64,000 bases of DNA from Endomychus coccineus (lineage: Eukaryota; Arthropoda; Insecta; Coleoptera; Endomychidae): the NCBI GenBank assembly GCA_958510875.1, contig OY294070.1, positions 1,116,001 to 1,180,000 of the forward strand, given 5' to 3'. The position numbers were made by a program, and so were the translations under genes. The notes below the pieces were generated by a model. The model was not told where the DNA came from, did no database searches, and saw nothing but the letters and a program-made list of their open reading frames with translations. Below are positions 32,645-44,170 of the stretch, piece by piece (within the stretch, counting starts at the first letter, position 1; each line of letters opens with the position of its first letter).

Positions 32645-34260
32645 CTTAAACTCTGACTTCGTGATCACAGCTTCAAGTTAACCAAAACTTCATATCCAAC
32701 TGGGTATTCCTACCCTGGAATAGTCTACCGAATGATAACGGATCGGGTGCATCTATCCACTATTACAAAAATCTATTATTCTTTTAGTGCCGCATTAGCC
32801 CCGTCTTATTTCACGCCTTTAGTTATAATTGTCCTGTTTACAATTTTGTACATAATAGGTATTGATACGTCTGCCCTTTTTCAAACATTATAATAATAAT
32901 AATATCAACTTTTATTATTTAAATAACAGAAGTTTGACCCAACAGTGCCTTCTACAGGTGAACAATATGGTACTTACACTTTCAAAGGTATTATTGGCTA
33001 TATTTTACATAAAGAAATGACCAAAGGGGCCGACTTAATGATTATCAGATTGTTCACACGAAATCTACAGGTTGATTACACTAAGGGATCAAAATCTTAT
33101 AATTAGTTTGCGACAGGTGGTTTATGAAAAATCTATTTGATTATTCAGTGAAATATTACGATGCTTATAATAATTAATTTATGAATATGCTAAGTTATCT
33201 CAAAGTCTACCTTCTAAAAGAGTAAATTAAATTATAGGATAACGTCAAGGGCCATTTTTATACTACAATTCTGCGTAACATAAAAATTGCTTATTGTGAA
33301 TACACGCACAGTGTAAACCATCAATTTAATTAAAAAACACTTTATACAAAATGTATGAAAAAATAAATCATGTTCATGTTCATGTTGAATTGATTGTTGT
33401 TCTCTTATACTTCGTGCATTAATTATTGTTCAATTATGATTAGACATTATCTTATTATTGGAAATAGAAGGGGGTAATTCATTTACGTGTCATTTTATAA
33501 TATAAGCTGTTAACCTATGCAGAATCTAATTGTCATGCACTCAGCTGGTAAATATGTGCTACACTGAATTAAACCTTTGTACCTATTTGTTACAATAATT
33601 ATTTATACGGGACCAATTGTAGAATTGCATTAAGATTATAGTGTCGATGTGTTTAATAAAAAATCACGGATAGTACAATACGGTAAGTTAATATATACGA
33701 TTTTATATAGTTTATGCGAAAAGTTTTTATGAAATCATCTCACCTGGCAATATACGGCTTCGAAATAGGACCGAGAAAGGCAGGTACCATTGGGGCCATA
33801 CATGGGCCCACGTCGTTCAATTCCGGATGAATGGGAATTGGGTGAATATCGAACACGAATTTCATGTTTACCTGCGTACTGTGTCGAATTTCGAATCCCC
33901 CCTTTATTGTATTATTATGTACAGTGTGGCAAAAGATATCGGGAACCCTTTCTCGGTTAATCGCGAAAAAGTTGCTTAACTAAAGGATCATTCAAATAAA
34001 AATATGAAATTTCCAATATCATTCGTGATTTTCAAGTAATTCTGTGGAATCCGAATTTCTTGATTCCCTATTTTATTTTTTTCTATAGTTTACCGTCAGA
34101 GGAACAAAATAAAATAACATTTCTTCGAAGCACGTTTTTATAAACGTTCTTGCGGTAATATCAGACTTTTTATTTTCGATCAACCATCTTCAACATTTTA
34201 TTCATAAATAGTGGTTTTTTCAATACGTGAAAATATTTTTTTTAATTTTTCCAATTTCCA
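32645..34260. other. Upstream region of P450 gene A
   Basis: No gene or repeat could be supported. The last bases (TTTTTCCAATTTCCAG just before 34262) form a pyrimidine tract plus AG that would serve as a 3' splice site shortly before the start codon. Genes B and C have the same arrangement. A non-coding first exon further upstream is therefore likely but not located. Confidence 0.4.
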
Positions 34261-34270
34261 GAGAGAACCG

Positions 34271-37200
34271 ATGGACAAAATAATCACTTATGCAGATTCA
34301 CTCAACGTATCGATTATATTGACAACCTTATTGACATCGATCTGTTTGATATGGTTGGGCCAATTTTATTGGAGGCGACGTGACATGTGTCGAATGGCCG
34401 AAAAGATACCAGGACCTGAGGGTTATCCCTTCATTGGTATAATATTGGAGTTCTTGGGCGATGTAATACGTGAGTTGGTTTACATTGATATTAACTTTAG
34501 CAAATTGCGACGGACAATGGTTAAGTACAATTCTTTGATAAATAAGTTAATTTCTAACCAAAACCAAATTACAGCCATTACATTCAAATAATTCAATGAA
34601 ATTTGAAAGTTTCACTTATCATTCCTTCAGTAATTAATAGATTCCATAGTTTGTTTTTTAAATTTGCAATACAACCAGTTTATAGATGAAAGGACAAGCT
34701 AAAAACTCATCTTTGGTAAAGCTCCCAATTTCGACAAATCTGGAATTTACAAAACCGATTATGAAATGCTATGTGGGAAAACTAGGAGGAACATTTCTTT
34801 TTATATGTACCGATTTTGCAAGGTACTACACTCCCCACCCAATGCAACTCTATCTGAAGGGTTGCAAAAAGAAGGCATATTCTTCAAAAATATCTTTCGT
34901 ATGTTTTTAATTAAATAACATTCCCCTATTTTCACGCAGAAATCCTGCTTATTAACCTACGAAATAAGGATTTACATCCTCTAAAGTTGAAAATGGGTTG
35001 AAAAGTGACCAAAAAAATACACTTATAAAACCAAAAGTCTGGTTGCAAATGGGCAATTTTAAATAAGCAGCGTGGGGGTCGACTAAAGGGTAGTTGATGA
35101 GTGATATTATATGCGTAAATCCAACAGTTACGCTTCAAAGGGGGTTCTCATTCCTCGGAAAATATTGAGCTTTTCGATAAAACTAATCTATTAATAATTT
35201 ACAAAATATTGAATGGAATGGAATCTCATGCGTAGACATCAATTACCAATATGCAGTTTCTCACACATTATGATGTTAATTTTTGAGGAAAACTCGTAGG
35301 TCACATTAACATTATATTTTCATCGTTACACATACATTACTATTCGTGTTTTGTTTGTTGTTGCGCCTTAGACATTTTCAATCGAAATCAATGCGATAAA
35401 GACGCTTAGTGCTTAGTACAATAACTTTAAGAAAGTCCGCACTTTAGTTAATGTGAATTAGTTTTCAAAGACTTCCGATGTTGGCCGTGAGACTGAAACG
35501 TACGTAAAGTGACCTATTTCCCAAGAATTTACATACAGTTCCTCACACACAAAGTTATGAATTTGTTTATATGGATGGATACGTTTCAGAAGCCTGTAGA
35601 TTTAAGTCCAGTATTTCTAGAAATGAATTAATTTTCCTAATCACTCTTGTGCAATGTTGAGTCCATATATACTTTCATTGGGAAACGCCCGCTAGACGTT
35701 AATCTTCGTTGAATCCTGCAGAAACGAAGTAACTCGTTTTAGGATGTATTTCCTGGAATTGCTTATTTTTTCAGATATACACCGACGCCTTTTTCGTATT
35801 TTCCAGGAGTACGATCCCATAGCCAAATGCTGGTTTGGACACGAGCTTTTCGTCTTGATCAGCAAACCCGAACATTACGAAACAATCTTGAACAGTCCGT
35901 ATTGTTTGGAGAAAAATTTCATGTACAAATTCAGTAAAGACGTTGTGGGAACTGGACTATTTTCAGCACCACGTGAGTGGAATTTATTTGTTGGGAATAT
36001 TCAACGTTAACGACACATACATTTTTAGTCAAAAAATGGAAGAAAAACAGAAAGATTATATCGCCCACCTTCAATCCCAAGGTACTGAATTCTTTCGTTG
36101 AAGTTTACGCGGAACAAGGCGAAGTATTGGCGAAGCAATTGAAGAAGCACGTGGGAAAGAAGGACGTCGATCTTTACGCTATATTGACAGCCACAAGTTT
36201 GGATGTCATATGTGGTGAGTATAAAAATATTCAACAGCCTAACTACAGTATAATGAAGAATAGGTTCAAAATTGATTGTAACCTTGTGGTGGCTTTGATT
36301 CCTCCATCTAGAATGCGACCAAGCCAATTAGCATTCTTTCAACTTGGCAGGTACTACAATTGAAATATAACTCGTAGATTCATTGCCGCAAAAAACCTCT
36401 TCACTCTCCTAGGTTCCAAAGCAAAAAGGCTCTATGGTACCTGGAAAAGGTCTTGGTTGAACCCAATTTTCTGAATACTGTTGTTTGACTTATGAACCCA
36501 GTAGCGTGCGATGCAAATTGTGAAATTCAGTTTGGTTACAGAAACGGCCATGGGGATTTCAGTGAATGCTCAAACTACAGACTCCGAGTTTGGAAAATGG
36601 ACAGATCTGTAAGTATGTCCACTTCAACGACTTCAATATATGTTTATGTAAACGCATACTGTGAAATTGCTGTATTTAGATTAATAGCTATGCATAATTG
36701 TTCATCCGGTTATATGAACCAGTTGCGAACTTCAATATAGTTTGCATGTTTTACTCTTTCAACATCTTTTCAGAGTAATGTCGGTAGTGTTCATGCGAAT
36801 GGTCATCTTCCTCTACCACGTCGATTTCATTTTTAATTGTACGCCGATAGGGAGACAATTCAGGGATGCTGTGAAAAAAATGCACGATTTCACCGGCAAG
36901 GTACGTTGAGGTAAAGTATGGAAAGCCCATCCAGTTGACCGAGTGCTTTTTTCTGGGATATAAATCAAAGGCAACTCGACTTCCTGTTCACCCATTTTCT
37001 ATGAGTACAACGACTCATCATAACAACTAGAGTACTGTTAAATTCGTTTATAAGTGACGCAATTATGAATAATTAATGAATGATTTGATGGTACATTATA
37101 AGAATCAATATTATGATTGTAAATTATTTGGAAATTTCGTTTACATAATATTTAAGCAAAATTGTTTACTTATTATCTTTCTTACAACTGAAAACATACA

Positions 37201-40200
37201 ATATTATTAAATGAATCAAACTTATATCAGCTATAAAAGAGTTCACACTGTGGATATACTATAACACTATAAATAGCAAATAATTATATATAAATTCATA
37301 CCTGGGTCCAGAATCATTATCAATAAGAAATAATCACTCTTAGTTGAGGCAATATAGACACAAAATTGCCAAAACCTCCAACTTTTTTCAGGCAAGATGT
37401 ATTGAGATGCATTTGATTCTGGAAGACAAGTAGAAAAAAACGTTACCATTATGTTATTGGTGCAAAATTTGAAATTACATTTGTGCATCGAAAAAATGCT
37501 TTTTTTGAGCCTGGTTTCAGAAATTTAACTGATGAATATTCGTAAAAATTTACTGAATTGTGATACGAGAGTTTTTGTGATCGCTCAACACGAATATGAT
37601 GTTATAAATAACAGAATACCACATTGTTTGTGTTTGTCTTAACAGCTTTTCTGTAACGTTGAGAATTTTTTCGGGTGGGACAGATTATTTCTAAAAGTAC
37701 AGATTTTTGGTATCTGTTTTACAGACTCCTGAACTGCAGGTACACGGAGATCATTTTTAAATGACATATTCGTGATCAGCGACCTCGAAAACACCCCGAT
37801 TAACCATTTTCGACGCATTCCTGATGCAATTGAAGCAATATCCCTGAGGTGTCGTAGTGCATTTTTCTGATGCACAAATGCAATTTCAAATTTGCACCGA
37901 TAACAAAATGCTAACATTTTTTCTACTTGTCTTCCAGAATCGAATGCCGAAAACTAAATGCTATATTGCCTCGACTATCTTATCCACTAAAAATACTGTT
38001 AAAGTACTGAGGTCCTTTCGGCTAGCTGTTGAAACTATAGTCACGTCAGTGTTACTATGATATAAGTGATAAAATACAAAATAATAAGTATTTTATTATA
38101 TCCGTATGATAAATTATCACAAAGTAACGACTTCCACCATCGATTTTTTTCAATAGCTTAATTCATTTGTACTTATACCGATTCATTAAGACATCTAGAG
38201 TCCAACCAATGCCAAAAAAAGGAAAGAAGACCCATCCTAATAATTATAAACCCATTACACTATTATATATGATTTCTAAAGTGATAGAGAAAGCAATCAA
38301 CATCAAGCTCATCCAATACCTAGAGCTCCAAAATCTTTCATCAGAAGAAATGAACAGGAGACCTGATTGCCTACGTAACACATGTATGGCAGAAATCTAT
38401 CGAAAAACATTGGCTCTCTAGCTGTAGCATTGGATATATCCAAAGCATTTGACAGAGTCTAGCATCAAAGCCTTCTTGGGAAAATTCCGTCATATGGTTA
38501 GCCGCTTACGATCGAGTTTTCTCTCGCGATAGATCACTTCATATGGTGGTTGACGGAGTATCCTCCAATACCATGGCTATCAACGCTGGTATTCCACAGG
38601 GATCTGACTTGGCACCAACATTATTTCAGCAGCATATAAACGATCTGCTGGAAGTGCTCGGGATCACCATCAACAGCAGCCTCTCATGGGAGGTCCATTG
38701 CGAAAGCCGCTTGGTTTCCTAATCCGTGCCAAGAGCTACTTGACATTGCAGGAGCTTCTTATAATCTACAAAGCACAGATTCGACCTGTCCTGGAGTACT
38801 GTTCGCGTGTTTGGAGTTTAACTCCCAAACATACTCTTGGATTCTATCCAAAACAGAGCTATTCGTTCACACTTACGAGTTCATTGGCCTCCCTAAAACA
38901 TCTTAGAATGGTGTGAGATCTCTACCTTTTCTTTAGATATTTCCATGGTCGGTGTTCATCAGAAATCTCGTCTGTTATTGTACCGCGAGAGATTCCAGAT
39001 AAGCGGACTAGACGAGTTCAAACTAGTCGCCCCTTCATTGTGAAGCTCGAGACCTGCCGAGCTTCTTCCTACCATCGATGGCGAAATTGTGGAACTCTTT
39101 ACCTAGTGAGGTCTTTCCCTATGCCTCTAACCTCCAAACCTTCAAAATAAAACCGAATGCCTATCTCCTCTTCCAACATTCAACCGCTGGTTCTTCAAAC
39201 ATTATAAGTTTCCCTCTCATATAGTCTAAGTATTAAAAAAAATCAGCTTTGATCAATGGAATCATCTTGGCCCATATATTGGCCAAATGTCACACTATGC
39301 CACAACAAGAATATAATTTGGTTTCAATAGAAGGTTGATCTGTCCAAATTACCATGTTGGTCCACATGGCCGTTCATTCGACACAGAATTCACGTTCTTT
39401 CGAATCGAACAATAGCTATTTGTGTATTAAGAGCGCAAAGTGATATATTGTCGCTCGACAAAGAGAGTTACCGCGCGACGCAAAGCGGAGCGCGGTAATC
39501 TTTGGAGAGCGACAATGACACTTTGTGCTCGAAATACACACAAGATTTTTTCTACAAACGCAGTTTTCAGAAAAAAAAAAGAAAAAACACCAGATGCTTC
39601 ATTCAACAAAAGTACATCAAGTACAGTTTATAAATTCCTGATTAATGTTGATTTAATTTATCATTGACTATACTAAAATTGAATGTACAATTGTGACACT
39701 CTTTAATTATTATTCCTGAACCTGATGGACGATCAGTAGATTTATCTAACATTAATTCCCCCGAATATTGGAAATCTACAGAACGAGATGTAGATGGTCT
39801 TGAGAATATTCTCTTGGTAGTTTCAATCTTATTGTTGATTGAATCATCTATGTAGCCTTCTGCTACATTGTTACTTTTCCATCCACCATGTTTTTTCAGT
39901 TGTATTAGGTCACCTCCACCATTCACCAATAAAGTAGCAGAGGTTTGTCGGAGACAGTGTCCAGTATATAAATTATGCTCGGGCAATTTCAAATATTCAG
40001 CAATGTCACTGGGAGTCTTGCCGATTGTATTCATACCCACAACTTGTTTCATACATCTACCTTTTTCATAACGTAAAAATAGACGTTGGACAGTATTGTT
40101 ATTCAGACAATGTTTTCTGAGTGCAATATATTTTTTACAAATTGAAAGATAATCAACTGAATTCTCTTCATTATGACCAACAATCGTAAAAACACGGCTT

Positions 40201-43200
40201 ATTCTCGTTTTTGAATCGGGAATTCGGACTATTAAAATAGAATCCTTATCTTCTACGTCACCAATCTCCATTTTGACCAACTCATCGCGCCTGCAGGCAC
40301 CAGCAATACCCATAATTAGAATAACCTATAAAAAAACTGCAATTAATAGCTATTCCAAATGTCTATGCTAACCAAATTGCACTAAATTCAAAAAAATACT
40401 AACTGCTTCTCAAACTACTAAGAGCATGAAATATTAAAATTTACCTTTTTTAGTAGATATTCTTCATCGGGCGCTTCTTGTAAAAATTTGTGAATATCTT
40501 CAGTGGTGAATGTTTTGGATTTTTTCGCTTTATATCCAACAGACTGTTTCTTCAGAAATGCGATAAGTTTAGGATACTTATTGATTTCGATGTTATTTTT
40601 AACATTCAAGCATGTCCGTATCATCGAATACGTAGACCAAAGAGTTGATGACTTACAAATCAATGATTTTTCTCCAAAATAAGCCAGTAATACGTTTTCT
40701 GAATACTTATTCACCTTCTTCGACTGGCACCACGTCATGAATTTACCGTATTGTAATTCATATTTCTTCCTTGATTTCTCTGGTAGGAGATTCAAAGTAA
40801 CAATTTTTGCACTTTCTGCTACATCAGGAGGAGTGTTTGATAATTCACTGTCACTATCATCAATCATCATACAGAAATACGTTGGAGAAGCGAGCGTTTT
40901 CGAAATATTTCCGCTTTAGAGCGCAAATGCTGTCACAAAATGACATTTCACGGAAAACGTCAACTTTGCGTTGAAATCTGAAAGCGTCAAAGGCTACTTT
41001 GTTAAGCGTTTGTAGAAAAAATATATTCTAGCTTTTGATAATGACAAGACACTTTTCGGAGCTTTGCGATACAAAACCACTGATATGATAATAATAGTTT
41101 GTGGTTTTAAATATAATAATACAAATTTCAGATAGTCGCAAAAAGGAAAAGGGAGTTCGAACAGAACATCGAAAGTATATTAAACGAAGATGAAGATGGT
41201 GAGTGTTCAGTTGACATATTTTTATTTATAACATTACAAAACATAAATACTATTATTTCGTCTGCAGGTATTACCAAGCGTAAGCCATTTCTTGATCTTT
41301 TACTAAGACTTTCGTACGACGGTGCGAAATTTACTGACGAGGAGCTGAGACAAGAGGTCGATACATTTTGTATTGGAGTAAGTGACTGGTATTATCCGTA
41401 ATATCAATAATGGAGTATTCTATTATAGATTGTATCAAGGTGAACTCATTTGCTTCACTTATTTTTATTCTTTTATCAGTGGCGGCTGGTACTAAAAGGG
41501 ACAAGGGTACGTGCTCACTTAACCACCAAGATAAACACAGAAAGAAATTCTCATGTAATTCAGTGCATTATTTTATTCCGCACGTCAGGCGGAATGCTTA
41601 CGCTCAAAACTATGTTCCGGTGAACTTTCTAAAGTGTACCTATTTCAAGTATGTTTCGGCTGACTACGGTTATCTTCGCCATACGCGCTTATACCGTCGG
41701 TTTGGGGCACAAAGCAGCGTATCTCCAGTAAACGTCTTGCCTTCATAGTGTACAGCGTGTGAATTCAATTCGATGAAGTCTGAAGCATGAAAGTTAATTG
41801 TGTGCAAAAGTAAAAATTTTCTTTACAAATCTGCAGTCATTTTTAAGATTTTTTCTCGATCGCCAAAACGAACGGTAACTCTTGATGAAATAGTCAAACG
41901 TAGATTACCACGCGCTGTTCCTAAACGCTGGAATTTTAAAAGTCGAACTGTGAACACATTATTTGAACACCAGGATCCTTTCAAAGAATGTTTAGACAAA
42001 ACTATTGACGAAGATGGGATGGATTCAGTTTCTATTAATGAAGCAAGTGGTTTCTTGCAACATTTGAATTACCCGGAATTTCTCTACTGGTTGAAAATAT
42101 TTAATTTCATCATGGCACATGTTGAATTATTATTCAATCAGACTCAAATGCGCGCGGGATTGACGTGTTCAACTGCAAAATGCAATCGAACAATTCCAAC
42201 AGCAAATTATTCCAATTAGAAATTACTGACAATAACAATCAAGAACGCAATAATGAAGAACCTGCTAGGAAGACAAAAAACGACAGCTGGAAATAATAGA
42301 GCTGTTATTGCAAAGAAAGTATGTGACACTATTTTTTTAAGCCAAATTGGAGATTTTTCCTTGTGCTCACCCTCTTTCATAACTCACGAGCCGCCACTGT
42401 TTTCTATATATGTATTTGAATATCGTCTGAAGATGGCGTAAAACGGTGAACTGATAACAACATATTGTTTTACGAATACCTCATGTTATAGGGTTCCGAC
42501 ACTACCGCCGTTACCATGAGTTTCTGCTTGGCGATGCTTGGAATGCACCAGGATCTTCAGGTATTGAATATCTGCATATATATGACGATTTATCGCTTTT
42601 GGGTACTATAACAGGTGTCCTAGTTAAGGTTAAGGTTAATTCCAAAGATTTGGAGCTCAGTTTTCACACAAAAAATCCAGTAACAGTACCATCTATTTGA
42701 TTGATAAAGTGGGAGAAAGTGAACGATTACGATGACCCATTTCACAAATAGGTGATTGAACATGAATATATAAGTTGAATGGAGGGATTCAAACAGTTTA
42801 CTTCTAGTTTGAAGTTCAATTTAGCAGTTTCAATTCTAACCAAGTTCCAAGATCTGTTGTAACGACATCTATTGACCATTTTTTCCTAATACAGTTCTAT
42901 ACCCGATATTAATAGTAACGTTTTTATTAGCAAAAAGTGTATGCAGAAGTAATCGACGTAGTTAAAGATCGAGCTGTCTCCGCTGAGGATTTACCCGTAT
43001 TGAAGTATTTGGAAAGATTCGTCAAAGAAACCCTTCGATTATTTCCACCGATCCCGTTCATTGTCAGGGCATCGCAGAAGGATATCCAGCTTGGTAAATA
43101 TCATCTGTATTGCTCACGAATTACTGGGGCCAGCTTAGCTGACGTCACGACTTCCTGACGTCAGAGCACTCTGGCCTTGTTATTTAGGTGGTAATGATTT

Positions 43201-43906
43201 TATACGTTACAGAAATCTGTACAATCGCATTTATTGAATGAACATTATCTTTGTAGAGGAATATGTCGTTCCGGCCAACTCGTCCATTGTTTGTGGGATT
43301 ATCCATACCCATCGTAGCCCCAAATATTGGGACGATCCACTGAAGTTCGATCCCGATCGATTTCTACCGGAATCCGCTTCAAAACGACACCCGTACGCGT
43401 TTGCTGCGTTTTCTGGAGGTCCAAGAGGATGTATAGGTGAGTATTCATCATCAATGATCGTTACAGTACTACAGACGACACACAGGATCAAGACGAGAAA
43501 TCATTCACTAGGAAAGTTAAAAAAAAAATCAAAAACAAGATAACATATATTTAGACGTAACGTTGCACGGCAACATTGTTAGAAGTACTTCTAACATTAA
43601 GAAATATTCACACTTATCCACTACTATTAATGTACTGAGGACTTTTCGGCTACCAAGTAGCCATCATCAGAGTAAACTAAATTATAAATCGAAATGTGCC
43701 TCTTTAAATTGAACGGTATTAATTTGATTTCAGGCCAGAGGTACTCGATCATGACAGTGAAAGGAATCCTTGCTACCGTGATCCGGAAATACAAATTCTT
43801 TTGCGATTATAAATCCGTCGCAGATATCGATCTGAAATCCAAGATGGCTCTTCGACCGATCGATGGTTTTAAAGTGCGCATAGAGGGACGAACGTCATCA
43901 CCATAA
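34271..43906 (+). CDS. Cytochrome P450, CYP4 clan (gene A), 11 exons, 512 aa
   Basis: Exons: 34271-34469, 35775-35972, 36029-36214, 36542-36608, 36774-36900, 41132-41198, 41268-41377, 42492-42560, 42931-43093, 43257-43436, 43734-43906. All introns are GT-AG and phases join without a break. The protein has an N-terminal membrane anchor (about residues 15-35, SIILTTLLTSICLIWLG). A KIPGPEGYP proline hinge follows, then the CYP4-like KKWKKNRKIISPTF and ETAMG motifs, the I-helix GGSDTTA, the K-helix KETLRL (ExxR), and the heme loop FSGGPRGCIG with the cysteine ligand. It is predicted to be an ER monooxygenase; CYP4-clan enzymes oxidise fatty acids, hydrocarbons, hormones or foreign compounds, and the substrate is not predictable here. 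Intron 5 (4.2 kb) and intron 7 are swollen by transposons. The gene appears intact. Confidence 0.92.
37338..37992. repeat. Inverted repeat with ~145-170-bp arms in P450 A intron 5
   Basis: The segment about 37338-37510 recurs inverted at about 37850-37992. Shared landmarks are GAGGCAATATAG, ATTCTGGAAGACAAGTAGAA and GAAATTACATTTGTGCATC (GAAATTGCATTTGTGCATC in the other arm). The ~340-bp loop contains a 92-codon minus frame (37639-37917) of unknown nature. Both outer sides carry pieces of the ATAAAAGAGTTCACACTGTGG / TACTGAGGTCCTTTCGGC repeat associated here with Penelope-like elements. Confidence 0.65.
38165..39240 (+). mobile_element. Non-LTR retrotransposon (CR1/jockey-like, no RNase H), decayed
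   Basis: Broken plus-strand frames give SKVIEKAINIKLIQYLE, VALDISKAFDRV, INAGIPQGSDLAPTLFQQHI and YKAQIRPVLEYCSRVWSL. The C-terminal tail is followed by a TATAGTCTAAGTATTAAAAAA end. The catalytic FADD region is missing between the QGSDLAPTLF block and the ITINSSLSWE block. Fragments of the same family lie at 12955-14005, 28995-29600 and 50640-51070. Confidence 0.78.
39421..39540. repeat. 120-bp near-perfect palindrome
   Basis: The left arm (TGTGTATT, GAGCGCAAAGTG, ATTGTCGCTC, TTACCGCGC) pairs in order with the right arm (GCGCGGTAA, GAGCGACAAT, CACTTTGTGCTC, AATACACA). Only a few mismatches and short bulges occur. The 13-base loop can itself form a CGC/GCG stem. It lies four bases outside the left 17-bp repeat that flanks the Crypton-like gene. 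Confidence 0.85.
39545..41022 (-). mobile_element. Crypton-like element with 17-bp flanking inverted repeats
   Basis: ATTTTTTCTACAAACGC at 39545-39561 is repeated exactly inverted at 41006-41022, bracketing the tyrosine-recombinase gene. No clear target duplication is visible. Cryptons are DNA transposons that use a tyrosine recombinase and usually lack terminal inverted repeats, so the boundaries given are inferred from this repeat pair only. The element lies in intron 5 of P450 gene A, on the opposite strand. Confidence 0.6.
39642..40870 (-). CDS. Crypton-type tyrosine recombinase, two exons, 369 aa
   Basis: Exon 1 is 40870-40445 and exon 2 is 40325-39642 (minus strand). The intron (40444-40326) begins GT, ends TATAG and joins LLKK to VILIMGIAGACRRDEL in phase 0. 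The N-terminal half (SRKKYELQYGKFMTWC) resembles a SAM-like core-binding domain. The catalytic half has the tyrosine-recombinase residues: Arg154/155 in GACRRDEL, GHCLR (His265, Arg268), His288 with Trp291 in KHGGW, and the nucleophile Tyr300 in AEGYID. The C-terminal tail has a HNCTFNF motif seen in this insect protein family. It would cut and rejoin DNA through a phosphotyrosine link. The frame is intact and all catalytic residues are present, so the gene could be active or domesticated. Confidence 0.82.
41477..42399 (+). mobile_element. Internally deleted hAT copy in P450 A intron 7
   Basis: The left end CAGTGGCGGCT (41477-41487) and right end GAGCCGCCACTG (42388-42399) are the same terminal repeats as the hAT at 6149-9000. 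The flanking 8-mers TCTTTTAT and TTTTCTAT match at 6 of 8 positions, so this is an older insertion. Inside, 41800-42219 encodes part of the same transposase type (PKRWNFKSRTVNTLF, YPEFLYWLKIFNFI). The zinc-finger and catalytic parts are missing. It is spliced out with the intron. Confidence 0.88.
43638..43670 (-). ncRNA. Hammerhead-ribozyme-like core (Penelope-type), putative
   Basis: On the minus strand the order is CTGATGA, then a 6-bp hairpin GGCTAC-TTG-GTAGCC, then GAAA, then AGTC. CTGANGA and GAAA separated by a stem II helix are the conserved hammerhead core. Outer bases TACT and AGTA could form stem I. Stem III is minimal, as described for hammerheads in Penelope-like retroelements. 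It lies in intron 10 of P450 A. Activity is unproven. Confidence 0.4.
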
Positions 43907-44170
43907 TCATAAATAATGAGAAGTGGGCGTAGTAGAAATATGATGTTATTTATTTATTATCAACAATAATAGAAATCTGCTTTGCATCTGTTGTTTTATT
44001 TACCGGGTATCATTACTAATGACATGCTATTCTTGTCGACAGTTATCAATTGCCAGAACTGTCTGTTATTCATGGGATTGAAAAGAATCCATTGATTTTA
44101 TAATTGTAAGTTCGACATTTGCGGGTTGGCAATTATTAAATTCCTTCACTAACAATTTTGCTATATTAAT

